Shown here in pieces: positions 16,626 to 25,471 of a stretch of DNA of 35,157 nt. Positions within the stretch are counted from its first letter, which is position 1, and each line of letters begins with the position of its first letter. Source of the stretch: an uncultured Pelagibacteraceae bacterium (lineage in GTDB: Bacteria; Pseudomonadota; Alphaproteobacteria; Pelagibacterales; Pelagibacteraceae). The DNA lies in contig CACAZW010000011.1 of the NCBI GenBank assembly GCA_902537055.1, positions 1-35,157 on the forward strand. The letters run 5' to 3'. The position numbers and the translations under genes were made by a program. The notes under the pieces are model-generated. The model had not been told where the DNA came from, did no database searches, and saw only the letters and a program-made list of their open reading frames with translations.

Positions 16626-16645
16626 ACCTCCCCTTTCGAGGAGGT
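16626..16645. other. ACCTCC/GGAGGT hairpin between convergent units
   Basis: ACCTCC (16626-16631) pairs with GGAGGT (16640-16645) around an eight-base loop, ten bases after the thioredoxin-like gene. No U-tract follows closely; a run of ten T lies at about 16729-16738. It may be a 3' stabiliser or weak terminator. Its stem resembles the amt leader hairpin. Confidence 0.5.
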
Positions 16646-16771
16646 GAATTCAACAAAAAAGAGAGAAATAAATGAATGTTAAATTCAGGAATAATTTTTT
16701 AAATTATGACTGCTATATAGAATTAATTTTTTTTTTGTCAATTTACGAAAAAGTAAGAGAAATTAGGGATT

Positions 16772-17890
16772 TTAGTTAAGCAAAGCTTTGTGAGCTGGTA
16801 AATAATCGTGGCCAAATACATCTGCTACAGCTTTATGAGTAACGCTTCCTTTAAATACATTTAATCCTGCTTGAAAATTTTGATCATCATTTAAAGCTTT
16901 TAAGTAACCATCTTTTGCTAATTTAGATAAAAAAGGAAGTGTTGCTTTATTTAAGGCAATTGTTGATGTTCTAGGAACACCACCAGGCATGTTTGCAACG
17001 CAATAATGAATTATATTATCTATTATAAAAGTTGGTTCTGCAAAGGTAGTGGGTTTACTGGTTTCAACACATCCTCCTTGATCAATTGCAACATCTACAA
17101 TCACTGATCCCCTTTTCATTTTTTTTAACATATTTTTTGTAACTAATTTTGGTGCCTCAGCACCTGGTATCAAAACACCACCTACTAACAAATCACATTC
17201 GGAAATTAATTTTTCTAAATCAGTTTTATCACTTAAATTAGGTATTATTTTATCTCCAAACATTTGGGTAAGTTCGTTTAATCTTTTTTCAGATTTATCT
17301 ACAATATTAACTTTGGCTTTCATGCCTGTTGCAATTATAGCAGCATTTTCTCCTACTACTCCACCTCCAAGTATAACTACATTTCCAGGCTCTACACCAG
17401 GAGCTCCTCCTAACAAAAGACCACGGCCTTTTTGATTTTTTTCTAAACAATGTGCACCTGCTTGTACTGACATTCTTCCAGCTACTGCACTCATTGGTGC
17501 TAACAAAGGAAGTCTTCCGTTATTATCTGTGACTGTTTCATAAGCGATGCATATTGATTTGCTGTCTATTAAACCTTGTGTCAGTTCCTTGGCTGCAGCA
17601 AGATGAAGATACGTAAAGACAACTTGATTTTCTCTTATCATTCTTACTTCGCTAGATTGTGGCTCTTTGACTTTAACAATGATGTCGGAGTCGCTAAATA
17701 TGTCTTCAGCTGTATTAACTATTTTTGCTCCACTTGATACGTAATGATCGTTTTCAAATCCTGCTTCAAAACCTCCATTATTTTCAATTAAAACTTCGTG
17801 GCCATTAGAAGTTAATGTCTTTACACTTTCGGGAGTGAGTCCAATTCTATTTTCTTGAGGCTTTATTTCTTTTGGAACCCCGATTTTCAT
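16772..17890 (-). CDS. ald: Alanine dehydrogenase
   Basis: A 372-residue NAD-dependent enzyme that converts L-alanine to pyruvate, ammonia and NADH. The active-site residues R15 (ENRIGLTP), K75 (VKVKEPQ) and H96 (TYLHLAAA) sit at the canonical positions. VILGGGVVGENAA is the nucleotide-binding loop, and VDVAIDQGGC carries the catalytic Asp. Beside the omega-aminotransferase it would regenerate pyruvate, the amino acceptor, from alanine, the classic pairing in taurine use. Nine bases separate the two genes. Confidence 0.95.
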   Translation of the reverse strand: MKIGVPKEIKPQENRIGLTPESVKTLTSNGHEVLIENNGGFEAGFENDHYVSSGAKIVNTAEDIFSDSDIIVKVKEPQSSEVRMIRENQVVFTYLHLAAAKELTQGLIDSKSICIAYETVTDNNGRLPLLAPMSAVAGRMSVQAGAHCLEKNQKGRGLLLGGAPGVEPGNVVILGGGVVGENAAIIATGMKAKVNIVDKSEKRLNELTQMFGDKIIPNLSDKTDLEKLISECDLLVGGVLIPGAEAPKLVTKNMLKKMKRGSVIVDVAIDQGGCVETSKPTTFAEPTFIIDNIIHYCVANMPGGVPRTSTIALNKATLPFLSKLAKDGYLKALNDDQNFQAGLNVFKGSVTHKAVADVFGHDYLPAHKALLN

Positions 17891-17899
17891 AGAATTAAA

Positions 17900-19243
17900 T
17901 TAATTTTTTTTGCTTTTTGAATAGTTGGTTATACCAGTTCTTAGTTTCTCGATTATTTCATCAATATGTTTTTTTTCACAGATAAACATTGGAGCAATAA
18001 TTAAACAATCTCCAGTCGCTTTAAAGTTAACTCCTGCATCATAACAGTGTTTGAAACATGTAAATCCTGCTGCGCCAGGTTTTTTATGCATTTTAATATC
18101 AATACCACCCATCATTCCATAACCTCTTATGTTATCAACAACATCAATATCTTTTAAAGACATTAAACCTTCTTGGAAATATGGAGATAAATTTTTTGCT
18201 CTATTAAAGATATCATCTTTTTCAAAAATATCTTGAACCGCTAAGCCTGCAGCTACTGAGACAGGAATTCCAGAGTAAGTGTAACCATGAAATAATTCTA
18301 TTGTTCCTTTTGGAGATCCATCCATAACTGTGTCATAAATTTCTTCTTTACACGCAACTGCACCTAAAGGACTTATTCCATTTGTTGTAGCTTTAGCCAT
18401 TGTTATAATATCAGGTGTAACTCCGTATTCTTGAGATGCAAAAGGCGAACCTGTTCTTCCCCAACCTGTAATAACTTCGTCAAAAACTAATAAAATACCA
18501 TGCTTATCGCAAATTTCTCGTAACCTTTGCAAATAACCTTTTGGTGGAACTAATGTTCCTGTTGATCCAGCAATTGGTTCAACAATGCAAGCTGCAATAT
18601 TTTCTGAACCAAAATTTGTACAAATTCTCTCAAGATCTTCTGCCATCTCTGCGCCAGTTTCAGGTTGACCTGAAACAAATTTATGTTCTGGTAAATGTGT
18701 ATGTCTCATGTGAAGAACACCTGGCATCAAAACATTGGCAAATGTTTTCACGTTGTTAATCATTCCGCCAACAGAAGTAGCTCCAATATTCATTCCATGA
18801 TAGCCTCTTTCTCTTCCAACAAACCTAAATCTATGTCCTTCACCTCTTGCTTTATGATATGCAACTGCAATTTTTATTGCAGTCTCAACAGCAGTAGATC
18901 CACAAATTGTATAAAAAATTCTATTTAAATTCCCTGGTGTATGTTTTGAAATTTTTGTTGCAAGTTCAAATGAACCTCCAAAACCTTGTTGAAATGGTTG
19001 AGCATAGTCTAATTTTTTTAATTGATTTGTAATTGCATTAATAATTTCCTCTCTTCCATGACCTAAAGGATTACAAAATAATCCCGAGCTTGCATCTATC
19101 TGAGTTTGACCTTGATGATTTTTTAAATAAACACCTTTTGCTTCTACAATCAATCTAGGAGACTCTTTAAAATCTCTATTAGATGTAAATGGCATCCAAT
19201 GTTCATTTAAAGAATTTGGTATTTGTGGTTTTTCTGAGCTCAT
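17900..19243 (-). CDS. Class III omega-aminotransferase, probable taurine- or beta-alanine:pyruvate transaminase
   Basis: A 447-residue PLP enzyme. The N-terminal HWMPFTSNRDF resembles omega-amino acid:pyruvate transaminases. YHG (148-150), the cofactor-anchoring D255 in VFDEVITGWGRTG and the Schiff-base K284 in MAKATTNG are intact. Sequence style favours the beta-alanine:pyruvate subgroup; context (ald downstream, tauABC divergent upstream) favours taurine:pyruvate transamination to sulfoacetaldehyde plus alanine. Both families overlap, so specificity is open. It shares a 190-base divergent control region with tauA. Confidence 0.85.
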   Translation of the reverse strand: MSSEKPQIPNSLNEHWMPFTSNRDFKESPRLIVEAKGVYLKNHQGQTQIDASSGLFCNPLGHGREEIINAITNQLKKLDYAQPFQQGFGGSFELATKISKHTPGNLNRIFYTICGSTAVETAIKIAVAYHKARGEGHRFRFVGRERGYHGMNIGATSVGGMINNVKTFANVLMPGVLHMRHTHLPEHKFVSGQPETGAEMAEDLERICTNFGSENIAACIVEPIAGSTGTLVPPKGYLQRLREICDKHGILLVFDEVITGWGRTGSPFASQEYGVTPDIITMAKATTNGISPLGAVACKEEIYDTVMDGSPKGTIELFHGYTYSGIPVSVAAGLAVQDIFEKDDIFNRAKNLSPYFQEGLMSLKDIDVVDNIRGYGMMGGIDIKMHKKPGAAGFTCFKHCYDAGVNFKATGDCLIIAPMFICEKKHIDEIIEKLRTGITNYSKSKKN

Positions 19244-19433
19244 AATTATGTTAGACTCATAGACTAATTATATAAATTAACCAGTAAATTTTAGTCATAC
19301 TTGCTATGTTAAATGACCGCAACTATAGGTTGTAACTTATGACTTTTGAAGCCTGTGTAATTTATTCATCATTTACTTAAAAGAAAATTTAAATTTAAAT
19401 ATCGATAATTAAATTTAATTAACAGGAGATGAA

Positions 19434-20375
19434 ATGAAAAAAATAATTAGTTTCATTTTAGGAAGTTTATTTGCTCTAAACTTAACAATCACAGCAGCAA
19501 ACTCTGCTGCGAACGAAGTTAGAGTTGCATACTTTCTAGAGTGGCCAAGTCCAAATTTAGAGGACATGCAAAAAAAGAATTTTGCTAAAGCTTTAGGAGT
19601 TCCAGTAAAATGGACAAACTTCACAAATGGTGGAGCAATGACAGATGCAATGTTAGCAGGAGATATTGATATTTCTTACTCACAAGGTTTAGTACCATTT
19701 ATTAATGCTGTAAAATCAAATGCACCTATCAAATTAGTTGATATTGCAATGGAATACGGAATGGGTGGAACAACTTGTGTAACATCTAATGCATCAGGAA
19801 TAACAAAAGCGAACGCAACAGAATTAGAAGGAAAAAAAGTTGCTGTTCCGTTAGGTACTATGGCTGAGTACGTTTTCGACGAAAGTATGAAAGTTGTCGG
19901 AGCTGACAGAAGCAAAATGGATATTATTCAAATGGACCCTGAGGAAGGTGCGGCTGCATTAGTAAGTGGAGATGTAGTAATGGCATGTCTATTTGGTGGT
20001 AATTCTATCAAAGCTGCAGTTGCTGTAGGATCAAGACTTTTAACTGTTCAAGAAGCAAGAGATGCAGGTATTTTAGGAATAGATATTACTTCTGTAACAG
20101 ACAAGTTTATGAAGGAAAACCCTGGAATGTTGAGAACATTTATTGAAGTAACTCATGAAGCAAATGAAAGATATAGAAATGGAAAAAGTGATATGAATTC
20201 TATGTCAAAAGCATCAGAGATGAAAGTTGCTGATATGAAAGAAACTTTAAGTGGTTTCAAATTCTTAACTCCAGAAGAAACTAAAAAATCTATGGAAAGT
20301 GGAAACTTAGATGCATTCTTAAAAGGAATGGGAACTCCAGGTGGAGCAGTAGACACTAGTTTCTTACCTTTATAA
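19434..20375 (+). CDS. tauA: Taurine-type ABC transporter substrate-binding protein
   Basis: A 313-residue periplasmic binding protein of the TauA/SsuA/NMT1 group. The signal peptide covers about 25 residues (MKKIISFILGSLF...ANSA). VRVAYFLEWPSPN opens the mature domain, and the ligand region VAVPLGTMAEYVFDESMK is the usual phosphate/sulfonate-binding helix start. A GGAG ribosome site precedes the ATG. Taurine is the likely ligand from the neighbouring transaminase and Ald; other sulfonates or amino-sulfonates are possible. A terminator between it and tauB would let it be made in excess. Confidence 0.88.
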   Translation: MKKIISFILGSLFALNLTITAANSAANEVRVAYFLEWPSPNLEDMQKKNFAKALGVPVKWTNFTNGGAMTDAMLAGDIDISYSQGLVPFINAVKSNAPIKLVDIAMEYGMGGTTCVTSNASGITKANATELEGKKVAVPLGTMAEYVFDESMKVVGADRSKMDIIQMDPEEGAAALVSGDVVMACLFGGNSIKAAVAVGSRLLTVQEARDAGILGIDITSVTDKFMKENPGMLRTFIEVTHEANERYRNGKSDMNSMSKASEMKVADMKETLSGFKFLTPEETKKSMESGNLDAFLKGMGTPGGAVDTSFLPL

Positions 20376-20394
20376 TTTAAAGATTAGAATAATT

Positions 20395-20429
20395 AAATAG
20401 GCGCCAATTTTATTGGTGCCTATTTTTTT
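20395..20429 (+). terminator. Intra-operon terminator/attenuator after tauA
   Basis: AAATAGGCGCCAAT (20395-20408) pairs with ATTGGTGCCTATTT (20412-20425) with one G-T wobble and a three-base loop, then a T run to 20429. It is a strong rho-independent signal placed before tauB. Partial read-through would set a high binding-protein to transporter ratio. Confidence 0.92.
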
Positions 20430-20457
20430 AAGTAAATATTTTATATAAAGTCAGCTA

Positions 20458-21255
20458 ATGAGTGATTTGATATCTCAAAATCTAAACATGATTTTCAAAA
20501 CTCCAAAAGGTGAGACTGTTCATGCTTTAAAAGATTTAAATTTCAAATTAAAAAAAGGAGAACTTCTAACAGTTCTTGGGCCTTCTGGTTGTGGAAAAAC
20601 AACTTTGTTAAATATTGCAGCCGGTTTTTTAAGACCAACATCTGGAAATATAACTTTGAATGGTAAAGAAATTGATGGACCTGGAGTTGAAAGAGGCATG
20701 GTCTTTCAACAAGGTGCATTATTTGAATGGTTGACTGTTGCAGAGAACGTAAACTTTGGTCTTAGAATGAAAAAAAAAGATCCTATAGAAACTTCAAAAA
20801 AAGTTGATGAGTGGCTGGAGATTGTTGGCTTAAAAGGATTTGGAAATACCCCAACATATCAATTGTCTGGAGGAATGCAGCAAAGAGTAGCTCTTGCAAG
20901 GTGTTTAATCAATGATCCTGATTTGATTTTAATGGATGAGCCTTTAGGTGCTCTTGATGCTCTAACAAGAGAAAAAATGCAATCTTTAGTTTTGAAAATT
21001 TGGAAAGAAACTGGAAAAACAATTATTTTAATTACACACTCGGTTGAGGAAGCACTACTGCTTGGTGAAAGGTTGTACGTAATGGCACCAAGACCAGGTA
21101 GGATACATAAAGAATATAATCTTCCATTTGCAGAGATGGGATTAAAAGAAGATTTGAGAGAAATAAAAAAAAATAAAGATTTTTCATCAAAAAGAGAAGA
21201 AATTTTATCCATGATTTGGAACATGGAGGAAGAAATTATGGGAAAAGAAAATTAA
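20458..21255 (+). CDS. tauB: Taurine-type ABC transporter ATPase
   Basis: A 265-residue importer ATPase of the nitrate/sulfonate/taurine group. Walker A GPSGCGKTT (41-49), the Q-loop VFQQGAL (82-88), signature LSGGMQQR (136-143), Walker B LILMDEP (156-162) and the switch His in ITHSVEEA are all present. MAPRPGRI is typical of TauB/SsuB. Its stop is directly followed by the tauC start, so the two are co-translated. Confidence 0.92.
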   Translation: MSDLISQNLNMIFKTPKGETVHALKDLNFKLKKGELLTVLGPSGCGKTTLLNIAAGFLRPTSGNITLNGKEIDGPGVERGMVFQQGALFEWLTVAENVNFGLRMKKKDPIETSKKVDEWLEIVGLKGFGNTPTYQLSGGMQQRVALARCLINDPDLILMDEPLGALDALTREKMQSLVLKIWKETGKTIILITHSVEEALLLGERLYVMAPRPGRIHKEYNLPFAEMGLKEDLREIKKNKDFSSKREEILSMIWNMEEEIMGKEN

Positions 21256-23181
21256 ATGTTTACTCAAATAATAACAATATTAATTCTTGTATCAATTATC
21301 GGATGCATACTTTATGGAAGACGTTTAATAAAAACTGAAAAAGTTGATGCAGTTTTTGGAAATCCAGAAAGAGCAAAAGGTGGAACTCATTGGATAATTG
21401 TCGGAAGTAGTGCAATATTGTTAGTTTGGCTTTATTATTCTTGGGATATTGCAAAAGGATTTTATCCAAAATCAGCAAATGAATTATGTCAGGTCGCAAA
21501 AATAAACGAGTCTTTACTAGGATTAAAATATCAATTTCCAATTGAAGAAAGAGAATTCAAAAGTACTTCAATAATTAAAATAGAAAATAAAAATCTTAAA
21601 AAAATAGGTTTAGAAATTCAAAATTCACCAGATTTAAGCAACATTCAAAAAACTGCATTAGTTGGTTTTATTAATAAAACAAACAAATTAATTCCATTAC
21701 TTACTAACGATAATCTAATGGAGATTAACACAAAAATTAAAATAGATGAAATGACTGATGAAATTAGATTGTTAAGCACTAATTTTCAAAAGAAAGATTA
21801 TCCATTTGAAACACCAGAGCAAAAAAATGAAAGACAAAAGGCAATTGCTGAGCAAGGAAGCTGGGGTATAGTAACTGTAAGTGCCGGTACAGGATCAATA
21901 GAAAATACTATTGAAGTGCCTTTAGTGCCTGAAACTGATAGAGGGTTAAAATTTCACGCTGCAGCTGAACAATTAAAGAAAATTAATGATAAATTTTTTA
22001 AATTAAGAAATCATAATCCTCAATTCAAAAATGCAATAAAAGAACTTAAATCAGAGATAAAATTATATAGAAAAAATTTAGATGACACTGAGGAAGTGGC
22101 ATCTACTTACGCAAAAAATATTGTAAAAATTGCAAGAAGAATTGAGTTTGCAAGTATTTATCCTCCAAATGCTCTTAATGAAATGCAAAATGCAATTATT
22201 GAATTTGATAATCTTCAAAAAACTGAGCAAGGTGGTTTAAGACTAATTGATATTCTTTTATTCCCTGCAGGAACCATAGTAGCAAGTGGTCCTAGTTGTT
22301 CTGAGCAGGGTTCAGGTAGATGGTTACCAAAACCCTCGGATACACTTAATAAATTTATTTTAATGTCTAAGCCAAGTGTAGGTTACAAAAATATCCCACT
22401 TCTTTGGATTGATATGATGGATGTAAGCCAGATAATTGGATTTATATTGCCAGATTGGATAGCTGATGTTTTGCCTGGAAAATATCCAGTTCACACTAAA
22501 GATGGAGTTGTTAAGCAAAATTTTAAAGGGAAAGTTTTAAAAATTGTTACTGGCGATTTTAAATTATTTAAAATTCCTGTTCCATATGGACATATCTGGG
22601 ATTCATTTTTAAGAGTTTTTCTTGGATTAGTTTTTGGAATATTGATTGGTGTACCATTAGGACTTTTCATGGGCTTAAATAGATTTGCTAAAGGTTTCTT
22701 TGATCCATTAATTGAACTTTATAGACCAGTGCCTCCTCTTGCATGGGCTCCATTAATAATCTCAGTTTTAGGGATTGATAATACTGGAAAAGTATTTTTA
22801 TTATTTATGGTTTCATTATCTATAATGATTATTTCAGCCAGAGCTGGGGCATCTGGCACGCAGTTATCTAAAATTCATGCAGCACATTCTCTTGGTGCTT
22901 CTAAAAGACAAATACTTAGATATGTTATTTTTCCAAATTCATTACCTGAAATTTTAACAGGTATTAGAGTAGCTGTTGGTATGTGCTGGGGGACTTTAGT
23001 TGCAGCAGAATTTTTAGCAGGTACAACTGGAATTGGATTTGTTGAAAATGTTGCCAAAAAGTATTTTCAATATGAAGTAATTTGGATAACAATTTTTATA
23101 ATGGGTATGTTGGGTCTTCTTTTTGACGTAACTTTGAGAAAAATTATAGATAAGACTATACCTTGGAGAGGTAAAGGTTAA
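21256..23181 (+). CDS. tauC: TauC-type ABC permease with a very long N-terminal extension
   Basis: A 641-residue permease. Residues from about 445 to 641 form the normal binding-protein-dependent permease domain with the EAA-loop-like AAHSLGASKRQILRYVIFP (about 544-562), close to TauC/SsuC. Ordinary TauC has about 270 residues. The extra ~430 residues begin with two hydrophobic segments (about 3-20 and 46-63), then a long helical, charged region (about 80-330). A possible short membrane piece with FPAGTIVASGP (336-346) follows. The extension may sit outside the membrane and dock the binding protein; that is inference. Confidence 0.88.
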   Translation: MFTQIITILILVSIIGCILYGRRLIKTEKVDAVFGNPERAKGGTHWIIVGSSAILLVWLYYSWDIAKGFYPKSANELCQVAKINESLLGLKYQFPIEEREFKSTSIIKIENKNLKKIGLEIQNSPDLSNIQKTALVGFINKTNKLIPLLTNDNLMEINTKIKIDEMTDEIRLLSTNFQKKDYPFETPEQKNERQKAIAEQGSWGIVTVSAGTGSIENTIEVPLVPETDRGLKFHAAAEQLKKINDKFFKLRNHNPQFKNAIKELKSEIKLYRKNLDDTEEVASTYAKNIVKIARRIEFASIYPPNALNEMQNAIIEFDNLQKTEQGGLRLIDILLFPAGTIVASGPSCSEQGSGRWLPKPSDTLNKFILMSKPSVGYKNIPLLWIDMMDVSQIIGFILPDWIADVLPGKYPVHTKDGVVKQNFKGKVLKIVTGDFKLFKIPVPYGHIWDSFLRVFLGLVFGILIGVPLGLFMGLNRFAKGFFDPLIELYRPVPPLAWAPLIISVLGIDNTGKVFLLFMVSLSIMIISARAGASGTQLSKIHAAHSLGASKRQILRYVIFPNSLPEILTGIRVAVGMCWGTLVAAEFLAGTTGIGFVENVAKKYFQYEVIWITIFIMGMLGLLFDVTLRKIIDKTIPWRGKG

Positions 23182-23194
23182 TTTCATTCTATTA

Positions 23195-24205
23195 ATGTCT
23201 GTAAATAATACAAAAATTAAATCTATTATTAAAAAAATTTTTATAAAAAGAGGGTTGAAAACAAATCATGCTATTATTTGTACAAATGCAATTATCAATG
23301 CGGAACTTGTAGGTGCGCCTTCACATGGATTGTCTCGTTTAAAAATGTATTGTGAAAGAATCTCAAAAAAAGTAATTAATCCTAGACCTAAAATAACGGT
23401 AAAAAATATATCAAAATCTATATCAATAATTGATGCTGACAATTCTATTGGCTTTGTTGCAGCAGATGAAGCAATTAAAAAAACTATTCAAAATGCAAAA
23501 AAAACAGGGATAGGATTAGTTGCTGTAAAAAACAGCGGACATTATGGTCTATCTGGATACTACGTTGAGCAAGCGGTTAAAAAAAATTTAATAACATTCG
23601 CATTTACAAATGCTCCTCCAGCAATTGCACCTTTTGGTGGAAAAAAATCAGTCTTTGGAACTAATCCAATATGTTTTGGAACTCAAACAAATAGTAAGGT
23701 TCCATTTATACTGGATACGTCAATGTCAATGATTAATAGAGGTAAAATTAGGATTGCAGAAAAGTTAGGAAAAAAAATACCATATGGAGTTGCTTTAAAC
23801 AAATTTGATAAACCAACTACAAATGCAAAAGAAGCTCTTGCTGGGGTACAACTTCCAATAGCTGGATTCAGGGGATCTGGATTAGCCTGGATGGTAGATA
23901 TTTTAACTGGAGTATTTGTTGGAAGTAATCATGGTGGCAAAGTAAAAGACCCATTTGACGATTTCTCTGGGCCACAAAATATCGGTCACTTATTTTTAGC
24001 ATTTAAAGACAATCTATTTGTTAAAGATTATAAAAAAGAGATAAAAAAAAATATTAAAAGAATAAAAAAAATACCTAGTTTAAAAGGACAAAAAATCTTT
24101 TATCCTGGCGAGCAAAAGTATTTAAGAACAAAAACAAATTCAAAAAAATCAATAAAAATTCCAAAAAATATTAAAAAGGATTTAGATATTCTCTTAGCTA
24201 ATTAA
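23195..24205 (+). CDS. Ldh_2-family dehydrogenase, candidate sulfolactate dehydrogenase (ComC-like)
   Basis: A 336-residue NAD(P)-dependent oxidoreductase of the malate/L-lactate dehydrogenase-2 family. GAPSHGLSRL (39-48) and KNSGHYGLSGYYV (112-124) carry the substrate Arg/His region and the catalytic His. FGTNPICFGT and GFRGSGLAWMVDILTGVF are also family signatures. Members include sulfolactate dehydrogenase, malate, ureidoglycolate and piperideine-carboxylate enzymes. The place between tauC and an HpsN-like gene points to sulfolactate-to-sulfopyruvate oxidation, but this is context only. It starts 13 bases after tauC and overlaps the next minus-strand ORF by four bases. Confidence 0.8.
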   Translation: MSVNNTKIKSIIKKIFIKRGLKTNHAIICTNAIINAELVGAPSHGLSRLKMYCERISKKVINPRPKITVKNISKSISIIDADNSIGFVAADEAIKKTIQNAKKTGIGLVAVKNSGHYGLSGYYVEQAVKKNLITFAFTNAPPAIAPFGGKKSVFGTNPICFGTQTNSKVPFILDTSMSMINRGKIRIAEKLGKKIPYGVALNKFDKPTTNAKEALAGVQLPIAGFRGSGLAWMVDILTGVFVGSNHGGKVKDPFDDFSGPQNIGHLFLAFKDNLFVKDYKKEIKKNIKRIKKIPSLKGQKIFYPGEQKYLRTKTNSKKSIKIPKNIKKDLDILLAN

Positions 24206-24339
24206 CCTGCAAAATAACCTAGTATTCCAATAGATAAACAGACTGAAAGTATTATTATTTTTGACTGAAGTGCCTCTTTTTTCTTTTCAGTGATTACTCG
24301 TTTCTTTAGAACATCTATATTTACTTTACGAGGGGACAT
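24202..24339 (-). CDS. 45-residue single-span membrane protein
   Basis: An ORF in the 300-base stretch between the dehydrogenase and the regulator. A basic N-terminal half (SPRKVNIDVLKKRV, then Lys-rich) precedes one hydrophobic helix (about 28-44, IIILSVCLSIGILGYFAG). The stop overlaps the dehydrogenase stop convergently at a TTAA. No family is recognised. Composition and exact fit in the gap are the only support. Confidence 0.45.
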   Translation of the reverse strand: MSPRKVNIDVLKKRVITEKKKEALQSKIIILSVCLSIGILGYFAG

Positions 24340-24452
24340 TCGAATTACTCTTGGTTTTTTTCAGGTATTTCAATATTAGATGTTCTGTTTAAGCTCTCAG
24401 TACTCATAAAATCATTTAATCATATAGTAAAAAAATTTTACAGAATTTAACT

Positions 24453-24498
24453 GTTCAAAATGGGTTGACTCAAGTTTTAAAATTGTTCAAATTGGGTT
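24453..24498 (+). repeat. Two 14-base direct repeats upstream of the tandem-HTH regulator
   Basis: GTTCAAAATGGGTT (24453-24466) and GTTCAAATTGGGTT (24485-24498) differ at one base and are 32 bases apart, close to three helical turns. The second ends 10 bases before the regulator ATG. They look like a paired operator for autoregulation. Confidence 0.6.
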
Positions 24499-24508
24499 TT
24501 GATACATT

Positions 24509-25471
24509 ATGAAGCAGCTACCAAGTGTTAATTCCGAACTGGACGATGAACTGATCGATAAAATTTTCAATAATCATTTTGATATTTTAAGTCCTTTTTT
24601 TTTAAAACTTATGTCTGAATGGACAATCGGTGCTTATAAAGTGTTTAAAGATATAGATACTTACACAATTCTAATTTATTTGATTGGTAAGCAGTTTGAT
24701 TTTTACAGACGAAATAATTTAAATATTACTTTCAATAATTTTTATAAGGATAAAACATTAGAAATTGAGAAAATTAACCTTATAAGAATATCAAAGGATC
24801 TTAAAATACCAAAAGAAAGTGTCAGAAGAAAAGTTATATACCTAGAAAAAAAAGGAATAATTAAAAAAAAAGGCAAGAAGATTACAATAGATAGAAGTGC
24901 TTACAATTCAACACAGCCAAATGATACATTAAAAAATATATGCACACTTTTATCTGTTTTTAGTCAAATTTTAAAAGAAGAAAAAGTTATAAAAAACGAA
25001 ATGTCCAGTAATGAAATTAATAACTTAATAAAACATAATTTCTCATTTTGCTGGTATCAATTTTATAAATTTTTATTCCCTTACTGCTTAAGGTGGAAAA
25101 ATTATTTTGGTGATATGGAAATATTTACTATTTTAGCAACTATAATTCTGAATAATAATTCAAAAATTGGAAGGCAACTTAAAGGAGTTGATAGTTATTT
25201 AGATAAATGGAGAGATAAAATTATTAATAAAAAAATAAAAGGAATTAATGCAATGTCTATTTCTGAAATAACAGGAATACCAAGACCAACAGTAGTAAGA
25301 AAAATCAAGAAATTAACTAAAAATAAATTTATTTCTTTAGACAAAAATAAATTGATAAATTTTGATGTCAGCAAACAAAATTTTAAAGATATGTCGAAAA
25401 TTCAAGATGAAAATTTAAAATCTATAAATGTTTTTATAAAAAGAACCTACAATCAAATAAATCTTAATTAG
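24509..25471 (+). CDS. Transcriptional regulator with internally duplicated winged-HTH units
   Basis: A 320-residue protein made of two similar halves. Each has an all-helical, aromatic-rich segment (about 30-62 and 185-217) followed by a winged helix-turn-helix. The first wHTH is at about 90-128 (ISKDLKIPKESVRRKVIYLE), the second at about 249-286 (ISEITGIPRPTVVRKIKKL). Equivalent residues are offset by about 154-157. I do not recognise a named family; the HTH style is MarR/IclR-like. Placed between the tau/ldh genes and pta-hpsN, it is a plausible regulator of the sulfonate genes. Its end overlaps the convergent BASS gene by eight bases. Confidence 0.75.
   Translation: MKQLPSVNSELDDELIDKIFNNHFDILSPFFLKLMSEWTIGAYKVFKDIDTYTILIYLIGKQFDFYRRNNLNITFNNFYKDKTLEIEKINLIRISKDLKIPKESVRRKVIYLEKKGIIKKKGKKITIDRSAYNSTQPNDTLKNICTLLSVFSQILKEEKVIKNEMSSNEINNLIKHNFSFCWYQFYKFLFPYCLRWKNYFGDMEIFTILATIILNNNSKIGRQLKGVDSYLDKWRDKIINKKIKGINAMSISEITGIPRPTVVRKIKKLTKNKFISLDKNKLINFDVSKQNFKDMSKIQDENLKSINVFIKRTYNQINLN

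Noticed and set aside
16672..16779. 35-codon ORF after the ACCTCC/GGAGGT hairpin
   Set aside because: Low-complexity, AT-driven frame overlapping the end of ald, with no family likeness; kept only as part of a finding.
24345..24407. 20-codon minus-strand ORF just upstream of the 45-residue ORF
   Set aside because: Too short and with no clear ribosome site or likeness; could be a leader peptide but cannot be supported.
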